Positions 57,593 to 64,000 of a stretch of 64,000 nt of DNA are shown one piece after another. Location of the stretch: NCBI GenBank assembly GCA_013339765.2, contig JABSTR010001229.1, positions 806,001 to 870,000 on the forward strand. The letters are read 5' to 3'. The notes below the pieces were generated by a model. It saw nothing but the letters and a program-made list of their open reading frames with translations. It did no database searches and was not told the DNA's origin. Source of the DNA: Haemaphysalis longicornis. Lineage: Eukaryota; Arthropoda; Arachnida; Ixodida; Ixodidae. Numbering within the stretch: position 1 is the first letter of the stretch; the number at the start of each line of letters is the position of its first letter. The position numbers and the translations under genes are program-made.

Positions 57593-58545
57593 TGTTCAAG
57601 GGCACTGCGGGGAGTAATCTTTCTTGGCTGTGGGTCGGCTCATTTGGAACACCGGGAAGGGTTTGGATGAAGTTCACCATGGCTGTAGTTTGCTGAGCAT
57701 ATTGTTCTGTGAAGGTCCGGAGCTTGTCCATATCAGCTAACCGAGCGCGGCGTTCTCGCTGGATGTCTGCACGAATAAATTTCAACACTTGCATAATATC
57801 GTTCGTTTCACTACCTTTTTCCAAGGTAGCGGTACGCTTGACGTTAATACTACGGCTCTTCCGTTGCTTCGGCATCGAAGGTGCGGGGTTACGGATGGCC
57901 GACTTTGCCTCCAGCAGAGTCCCCCAAGCGCACGTGCGGCAGTAACTGAGCATTCTGAGGCCATACCAAGGGTAATTGGGGCACAGAGGCTCCTCCCGTA
58001 GTCCGAGGGCACTCAGGGTCCAGTCCCACCACTGGTGGGCCAGGAGGACGAAAGCCCGATCGAGACTACCGGGCGTTCAGACCGGTAGCCCGAACGAGGT
58101 TAGAGGTCGAAGCCGACCTGCGCACGGACGCTCGGTTGGGTAAAGTCAAATACGTGGCCACCCCGGATAGGCCGGGATGGTAGTCATTGCACGGATTACC
58201 CACACCTCTGAAGTGTGGTGGTTGGGGCCCAGGATGAGTTAGCTCGGCCCTCCAGAAAGGAAAAGAAAGAACTCGTCTTTACGTCACACGGCTGTACGGC
58301 CAATGCCACACACCCCTGTAGCCGCCGGACCCGTAGGTACCGGTGTTGCCCGTGGGACACCGCATTGAGACGCACATGTGGGCAGGGACGGGAGAGTGCG
58401 GCACATCCAAGGAGGTTGTATAAAACTTCTGGAGTGGAGGCCGCCCATAACGGGCAACGCGGGGAGGTGAAGCCGGGCGAACCGGTCGGCGGCCATATTG
58501 CCATGGGCAGAAAAGGTGTTGAGCCGGCAGGGACGTTGAAGTGCG
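57546..58545 (-). pseudogene. LINE-d ORF1 remnant
   Basis: The C-terminal part (57546-57953) is a charged, helix-rich stretch (LKFIRADIQRERRARLADMD) ending FAMELSQF and overlapping the ORF2 start. Upstream, 58270-58530 contains HVRLNAVSHGQHRYLRVRR, like the RNA-binding part of LINE ORF1 proteins. The zinc-knuckle region between them is too decayed to read. Confidence 0.5.
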
Positions 58546-58629
58546 GTCGTGTGTGTTTTTTTTTTTTTTTTTGCTTTACAAGGAAGAAAACAGTAAAGAT
58601 CGTTTCCTCCTCCCGAAGTCCGGTGTCGA

Positions 58630-59640
58630 TCAGGAAACCCAATCGCCCGGGCTCCGGTTGATTTGGCAGGAGGCTGGCTGGGCGATGGTGTTGAAGTTCT
58701 TGGAGACGGCGGTCGAATTGACGAACTCGAGGCGTTGAGGTTGATTAAATGAAACGAGGAGTTTATATACAGCTATTTACAGTAGGATAACTGGGTACAT
58801 GAGTAATAAAGAGAAAAACTTCAAACTGCAGCTAGACGCTAGCTCCGAGTGCGCACAAATCACTCGAGCTCCTCAGCTTCGTCTAACTCTCCTATTCCCG
58901 GAGCGTACACAAACCGCTCGAGAAACACGGCCGAGACCTGTCTCGCCGCAAGATCCGTCTAGTTGCCCGGTGCGGCGCTGCACCCTAAACCTCCGACGCG
59001 ATCTTAACCTCGACTAGGGGCTCGCAAATCCCAACCTAGCTTTAACGGTCGAGACTCCGTGTCCCACCGGGAACTGCCAGCTCAGCGCTCAGACAAGAAC
59101 GATTTCCAACGGCCAAGTTCGGTCTTATAAAACCTCGAGATCACCCTCTCTCGGGAACGCCCCTGTAGCGTTCGTACACGCGCAAGGGAGTGCCTAAATT
59201 CACGTAGACAGCTGTCACTCAGCACGCCACGGAATATTCATTGAGGCGCCGCCACCTTCGGGTCAACGGCACGCTCGCGGACGAGCAAGTTCGGGCGACC
59301 CCGCGGGGTGAAAGCGAAAGACGGCGACAGTGCGTCATGCTGACCAGGGCGCGACAACAATAGAGACACGCCGGTAATCCCACCACCTCCGCGCGTCGAG
59401 CGGACGTTCCTGGAACCCGGCGGCGCTATTTGCTTTCTCAATGGGGGATTATCCTTGAGGTATGCGGTGGGCCAGACGATCCGTCTCCCGTGCACGCCGT
59501 GACGAATTAGCGGCGGTTGCAGCGCAGTGTTGGCAGTGCTACGTCGCTAGACAGAGCGGCGGGTTCTCACGCGCAGCCCGGGCGCCCGGCCGCTAATCTC
59601 ATAAGTGGACCTTACAAAAACGATGGGTAAGCTGGTTTAT
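58630..59640 (-). mobile_element. Probable LTR (solo or fragment)
   Basis: On the minus strand CTGTATATAAACTCC, then TTTCATTTAATCAACCTCAA, has the TATA and R/U5 look of tick LTRs. The rest is G+C-rich without ORFs. LTR ends and target duplication were not found, so this is tentative. Confidence 0.35.
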
Positions 59641-60080
59641 CGATTACGATATTTGAGGGCAGCCTGAATTTTGCCTTACGTGGAAGGTATTGACGTATAG
59701 ATATGGTTCAAGCAGCGAGTTCGCGTGTGTATATTGCGTGGTGAACAGAGCTGTCGCCGCGGGAAAACGCGTATATAGCGCTTGGCTAAAGACACCACCC
59801 CTGCTTTTATTTCAATAAACGTTTATTCAGACTGGCCGTGATTTCACGCTGAAAGTGCAGGACACGCGACAGCGCGATTATTTGACGCTTGTTTCTTTTA
59901 TCGGCATTCTGGGATTAATTAATGATTAATGAATAATAACGCAGCTTAGCGATTCGAATGGTTTTTAGGCAGTACTGCAAGGAATCATCTTTATATGTAC
60001 TGCACATGCGTGTTTTCTTGTTTAAACAACATGCCAAGTTTTGCCCTTGCCGAAGAATACCAAATTAAGCACGAGCTTTT
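59640..60080. other. Intergenic DNA, nothing recognised
   Basis: It includes the short palindrome AATAAACGTTTATT at 59814-59827. No other feature. Confidence 0.4.
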
Positions 60081-60081
60081 G

Positions 60082-60444
60082 ATTGATTGATTGATTGATT
60101 GATTTATTAATTGTGGGGTTTAACGCGCCGATGCAACGCAGGTGATGAGGCGCGCCGTAGTGGAGGGCTCCGGATTAATTTTGACCACCTGGGGATATAT
60201 AACGTGCGCCAAAATTTCGTACACACAAGCGTTTTCGCTTTTGCCTTCATCAAAAAAGCCGCAGCCGCGGCGATGCGATGCGATGAGGCTTTGAGGGGGG
60301 GGGGGAGGTAGGAGGAAAAGGCTCGAAACTGTCTGGCGTAGGTTGCCGACACCTTATCAATCCGCAGCCGCGGCCTGGAATCGAACTCGCGTTCTAGGGA
60401 TGAGCAGCAAAATGCCTTAGCCACTGAGCCACCGCGGCGGGTCT
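60082..60444 (-). mobile_element. Ruka-like SINE with (GATT)n tail and internal insert
   Basis: The head at 60360-60444 has complete A and B boxes on the minus strand. An insert of about 80 bp with a G-run (60295-60307) splits the body. The 3' end has a (GATT)n tail on the plus strand (60082-60104), i.e. (AATC)n on the element strand. Confidence 0.85.
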
Positions 60445-60900
60445 ATTTCCAGCTTTTCAATCGTATTTTGCAAAATGGATTAGGCACACACTGAAGCTAA
60501 TTAAAGCAGGCTTTTTTTTTTGTTTCGTGCGCACTTTACAGAAAGCATGATCACACACGTACATGTCTCACTCGCATTGACTTTCTTTATTTTTAAAATC
60601 CAGAAGGTTACTTAATTGAATGCACGACTACATTAACCGCGCACGTTCGCACGATAGTAGCGTGCTATTGATAAGTAAACTACGCTCAGGAGGTTACAAT
60701 CACATTCACAACCTCGTTGACCGCGCACGTTCGTACGCGAGCAGCTTGCTATTGATAAGAAAATCACGCGGACGAGGAACGCGGAAGAGCATTGCGGTGC
60801 GTCAAAGACTTCTACGAAACAACGCTATGCAAATGAAATATATTCAACAAGAATGCCTTGATTTTTGACGGTAACTGTCTGAGCAATACTCTGCATTTAA
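60445..60900. other. Intergenic DNA with a local direct repeat
   Basis: ACCGCGCACGTTCG followed by AGCTTGCTATTGATAAG-like DNA occurs twice (about 60635 and 60720). No gene seen. Confidence 0.4.
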
Positions 60901-60910
60901 ATTAGTGTCT

Positions 60911-61383
60911 GAAAAATTCCCTGCATTTCCCCGAGGGGAAGAATGTGAAAGTGCGAATGCACGAGTTGAATTTGCGCGGTTCGGTAATGTTCGCGAAAGA
61001 GAGATCACACACACACACACAACTACAAAGAAAGAAAGATGCATTTATTCAAAGACACCTATTTGTGTTGTCGTTGTACTTGATTGCTAGAGCGGATCTC
61101 AGCTTTGAAATTTCGTGTCAGTACTCCTTTAAGCAGGTGCATTAGCCCTTCTCACGCCCGATTCTTGGCCAATCCCCCACGTGGGTATGTGCCATGTCAG
61201 CGGCCAGGCAGCGCGCGCCCATCTCCCCCCGTTGCCAAGGAAGACGATGAGATTCCTGGCCAATCCCCCACGTGGGTATGTGCCATGTCAGCGGCCAGGC
61301 TGCGCGCGCCCATCTCCACGTGCGCGGACATCGCCGGTGGACGCAGGTTCAGGGTCGCTTAAGAAGTGCATTCGCACTTAAAA
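60911..61383 (+). mobile_element. Hairpin-ended element, family J, copy 1
   Basis: It starts TTCCCTGCATTTCCCCGAGG, with AAGTGCGAATGCAC at 60949-60962, and ends in the hairpin AAGTGCATTCGCACTT (61364-61379) plus A4. A (CA)n tract lies at 61007-61022. A 91-bp tandem duplication starts at about 61165 and 61256 (GGCCAATCCCCCACGTGGG). Its first 317 bp recur almost unchanged at 63641-63959. Confidence 0.8.
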
Positions 61384-61529
61384 CAATTTGCGGTCCACAT
61401 ATTTACAAACATGTGATTTCGCGCAGTCAAGCTACTACAGGACCACCACAACTACGAGGGAAAACATTCGCATATCTGTGTAAACAAGCGCGTACGGTAT
61501 GCTCAGTAAGCGGACGGCGGGTGCGACGG

Positions 61530-61600
61530 CGATTGAAACCAGTTTATTTGTGGTATCCAGATATACCACTTTTTTATTGTTCGAAAATTTGCCCTGTGGC
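61530..61600 (-). repeat. Short copy of the endonuclease-fragment start, beside element C copy 2
   Basis: The reverse complement equals 44530-44600 nearly base for base, covering the first codons of the endonuclease-like fragment. The homology ends after GGTTTCAATCG. Confidence 0.8.
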
Positions 61601-62548
61601 TTAAAGGGACAGACAACCGATTTTTGTCGCGTATATGTTCTCTAGCTCATATGAAAGCCAGCGTTTTATATAGCCGGGTAACGACAAGCAATTTTTAAAC
61701 AAACTGGCGGAAATAATTTTAATTTGGCAGCAAACTTCCTGAAATCGGAAGGGTGGCGGTTCGTAGTGTCGAAACTTGACACTACAATATGTGTCCCTGT
61801 CACGTGACCTGCAAACCTAGCAGCTACTGTAACTGCTGAAACGTTTATTTACGTATTGAAAACCTTTCAACGCAAGTATTTGTGCAAGGTTAAATTGTAT
61901 ATGTATTTCTAAACATTATTTTGAAAATTCTAAAGACACGCCGCCCGCCGCCGCTGGGTTGCTCTCAGTGTGGCTAACTGAGCCACCATGCCCCGAATCA
62001 GCGGCAGCGTTCAGTAAACAGACCCAGCGAAGGAGCTTTGACGATTCTGTCTGAGTCAGGGGCATTTGTTCTGCCAAAGTATTTGATTTCAGTCTCCAAA
62101 TACGCCAACGGCAGCTTAAAAAAAAAAAAAAAAAAACATCGCGCCCGGGGAGAATTGAACTTCCCGCCTCCACAACGTGAAGCCAGATTCTACCTATGGT
62201 CTATCCCAACAGATGGCGCATTCGTGCAAAATAGACCGTTGCATTAAAAAAAACACATAAAGGAACAGAAAAGCCTGCGATTCAAACTTTTTTAGCTGGG
62301 AACAAGTTTTTAAATATCGTTTTGTATTTCGCATACAGAAAAAAGTATGTTGCCGAGCTACTCTATGTCATGGTTGCCAGCATTAGTTTTGAGAGGGACA
62401 CATACGGCTCGTAGATAAAAAAATTCGATTTAAAAAGTTCTAGAGCGTTAACAGCAAAACCGTTTCTCGTCAAGGTGCTTTAAGTGATGCCCTTTCATTT
62501 GGGATAGAGAATATATACTCGACAAAAATCGGTTGTCTGTCCCTTTAA
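61601..62548. mobile_element. TTAA-type TIR element C, copy 2
   Basis: TTAA at 61601-61604 and 62545-62548 bound an inverted repeat: AAAGGGACAGACAACCGATT and its complement, about 29 bp. It is the inverted counterpart of 43592-44527 and includes the same tRNA-like segment (GGAGAATTGAACTTCCC, plus strand). No coding capacity. TTAA targets are typical of piggyBac-like transposases. Confidence 0.85.
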
Positions 62549-62562
62549 GCTTATTCATCTTT

Positions 62563-62633
62563 CAGATTCATGGTAAAAAACAGCGCAAGAAGCACTCCCT
62601 GTGCTTCTTGCGCTGTTTTTCACCAAGAATCTG
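62563..62633. repeat. Near-perfect 33-bp hairpin with a 5-nt loop
   Basis: Arms 62563-62595 and 62601-62633 pair with about two mismatches; the inner part AACAGCGCAAGAAGCAC is perfect and the loop is TCCCT. It could be a pre-miRNA-like transcript, a foldback remnant or the scar of an end joining. No evidence of expression. Confidence 0.75.
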
Positions 62634-62897
62634 AATACGCACCAACTTGCCCAACTTGTCATCTTACTTATTCCTCTTTGTCTACGTGACATATAAAGCC
62701 TAAAACGCAGCTATTCGTGTTAAACTTCGCAAATAATTTTAGTGAAGTGAGGCTGTCTTGAGGAGTGCTGAATTATTTCTTCGGGAACAAAACTCGACGC
62801 GTTTATGGCGGCGCAAAAAGTTTATAAAAAATCTTAACGAAGCCAAAATAGCTTTTCAGTGCACTAAAGCAGCCAAACGGGCGAGTGCGAGCAGAGA

Positions 62898-63397
62898 AAA
62901 AACTCCCCCCACCTCCCCGAAGGGGATCGTGCGGAAATGCGAATGCATTGGGTGCACCGATGAGTGCGCTGCGGCAAGCAGTAACGGAGGGAGGCGTGCG
63001 CTCCACTGCATTTATATACATTTTCCGAGCGCAGCGAGCGGAGAGAGGGTACGCGGAGAGGAGAGAGAGACCCGCGCAACACGCCGGCCCCGCGCGCGAG
63101 CTCTCTCTCCCGCCGAGCTCCGCGATGCGAGCGCCCTCACACACCCGAGCGCGCTGCTCCTCTCTACTCACTCTCCGCTACTCCGCCCGAGCTCCGCGAT
63201 GCGAGCGCCCTCACACGCCCGAGCGCGCTCCACCTCTCCCCTTGCCCTCCGCTACTCCCGCCCGAGCTACCACCTGCTCCGGTTGCTAGGCGCGCCACAG
63301 CTGTTGCTAGGGGCGAGGATGAGCGCGGAGAGATAACACCTGCGGGCGCACGCCGACGGAGCACGACAACCCCCGACTAAGAAATGCATTCGCATTT
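62898..63397 (+). mobile_element. Hairpin-ended element, family K
   Basis: It begins CTCCCCCCACCTCCCCGAAG, with AAATGCGAATGCATT at 62935-62949, and ends in the hairpin AAATGCATTCGCATTT (63382-63397). The core is a CGAGCTCCGCGATGCGAGCG-rich region with two direct units (63114 and 63190). A second copy of the 3' end follows at about 63440-63524. Confidence 0.7.
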
Positions 63398-63439
63398 ACG
63401 ACGACGACGACGACGAAGGCAGAACTACGAGGCGCGCGC

Positions 63440-63524
63440 TTACGTGCGCTCGCGCTGGAGGAATGCAGGCGCACGCCGGCCAACGGAGCAAGACAACCCC
63501 CGGCTAATAAATGCATTCGCATTT
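63440..63524 (+). repeat. Extra 3' end of family K
   Basis: GCGCACGCCGGCCAACGGAG and ACAACCCCCGGCTAATAAAT repeat the last 85 bp of the K element and finish with the same hairpin at 63509-63524. Confidence 0.75.
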
Positions 63525-63640
63525 AAAGGGACACTGAAGTGATATGTAAACATTGCGGGATTACTAGCCCAAATTGTAGTCCGGAGTCCCAAGGCCATGT
63601 TTCGACCACTCTGGGCGCGTTTACGCGATTTTATTTAGTA
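63522..63640 (+). mobile_element. TIR element M2, left end, interrupted by family J copy 2
   Basis: TTTAAAGGGACACTGAAGTG and the next 100 bp match the left end of M1 (6570). The match stops where J copy 2 begins (TAGTAGAAAAAA / TTCCCCGC), so J inserted here. Confidence 0.75.
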
Positions 63641-64000
63641 GAAAAAATTCCCCGCATTTCCCCGAGGGGAAGAATGTGAAAGTGCGAATGCACGAGTTGA
63701 ATTTGCGCGGTTCGGTAATGTTCGCGAAAGAGAGATCACACACACACACACACACACAACTACAAAGAAAGAAAGATGCATTTATTCACAGACACCTATT
63801 TGTGTTGTCGTTGTACTTGATTGCTAGAGCGGATCTCAGCTTTGAAATTTCGTGTCAGTACTCCTTTAAGCGGGTGCATTAGCCCTTCTCACGCCCGATT
63901 CCTGGCCAATCCCCCACGTGGGTATGTGCCATGTCAGCGGCCAGGCAGCGCGCGCCCATCTTTGAAATTTCATGTCAGTACTCCTTTAAGCGGGTGCATT
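63641..64000 (+). mobile_element. Hairpin-ended element, family J, copy 2, running off the window
   Basis: It is almost identical to 60911-61227, with a longer (CA)n tract. At 63961 the sequence returns to TTTGAAATTTCATGTCAGTA, the same as 63841, so a 120-bp tandem repeat starts here and continues past the window. Confidence 0.85.

Larger units (their letters stand above)
53803..58545 (-). mobile_element. LINE-d: decayed I-superfamily LINE
   Basis: On the minus strand: ORF1 remnants, endonuclease, RT, RNase H, finger, and a 3' tail (CAA)n at about 53803. The catalytic motifs survive but frameshifts are frequent, so it is older than LINE-b and LINE-c. The 5' end is near an A18 run on the minus strand (58555-58572) and is not certain. 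Confidence 0.8.

Noticed and set aside
53803..58740. TTGAGGTTG on both sides of LINE-d as a target duplication
   Set aside because: The left copy overlaps the simple (CAA)n tail, and the right copy lies within the probable LTR, so chance is likely.
62758..63336. 192-codon plus-strand ORF rich in Arg, Ala and Ser
   Set aside because: It reads across the start and core of a family K element and consists of repeat-derived residues.

Overview
This is arthropod nuclear DNA, most likely from a hard tick (Ixodidae). Several full or partial copies of a tRNA-derived SINE resembling the tick SINE Ruka are present, together with I-superfamily LINEs carrying RNase H domains and many foldback and TIR elements. 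There are no operons, bacterial ribosome binding sites, rRNA genes or CRISPR arrays. Assignments rest on sequence features and remembered family hallmarks; no database search was possible.

The one host gene I can support is a SMYD-type (SET and MYND) gene on the minus strand. Exon 1 (34108-34214) and exon 2 (8632-8695) have good splice signals, matching phase, and together encode one MYND zinc finger. Intron 1 is 25,412 bp and holds most of the transposons of the left half: full-length LINE-b with a 14-bp target duplication (10723-16320), a broken gene copy with a LOTUS-like domain and cold-shock-like repeats (17791-19660), LINE-c (22069 to about 27470) and many small elements. Left of exon 2 lie a 1.6-kb TIR element, a SINE with 12-bp target duplications and the decayed LINE-a.

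Right of the SMYD gene (34.6-64 kb) I see foldback elements, a LINE 5' fragment, a gag/LTR fragment, a disordered-protein gene with two lesions (40714-41789), LINE 3' fragments, two unidentified ORFs, a 4.3-kb DNA transposon with inverted arms of roughly 0.9 kb (47099-51435), LINE-d (53803 to about 58545), a probable LTR, and a stack of repeats running off the right edge.

The most notable pattern is a group of elements with unrelated cores but the same end design: a 16-nt hairpin (6-bp stem, usually a 4-nt loop) at the 3' end before an A-rich stretch, and its reverse complement about 30-50 nt from the 5' end. Copies occur at about 16.6, 27.6, 45.0, 48.7, 52.7, 60.9, 62.9 and 63.6 kb. The design resembles Helentron-derived DINE/HINE elements, yet one copy shows a retroposon-like target duplication, so the mechanism is open. 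Nested insertions can be dated because older repeats in the window preserve the empty sites.
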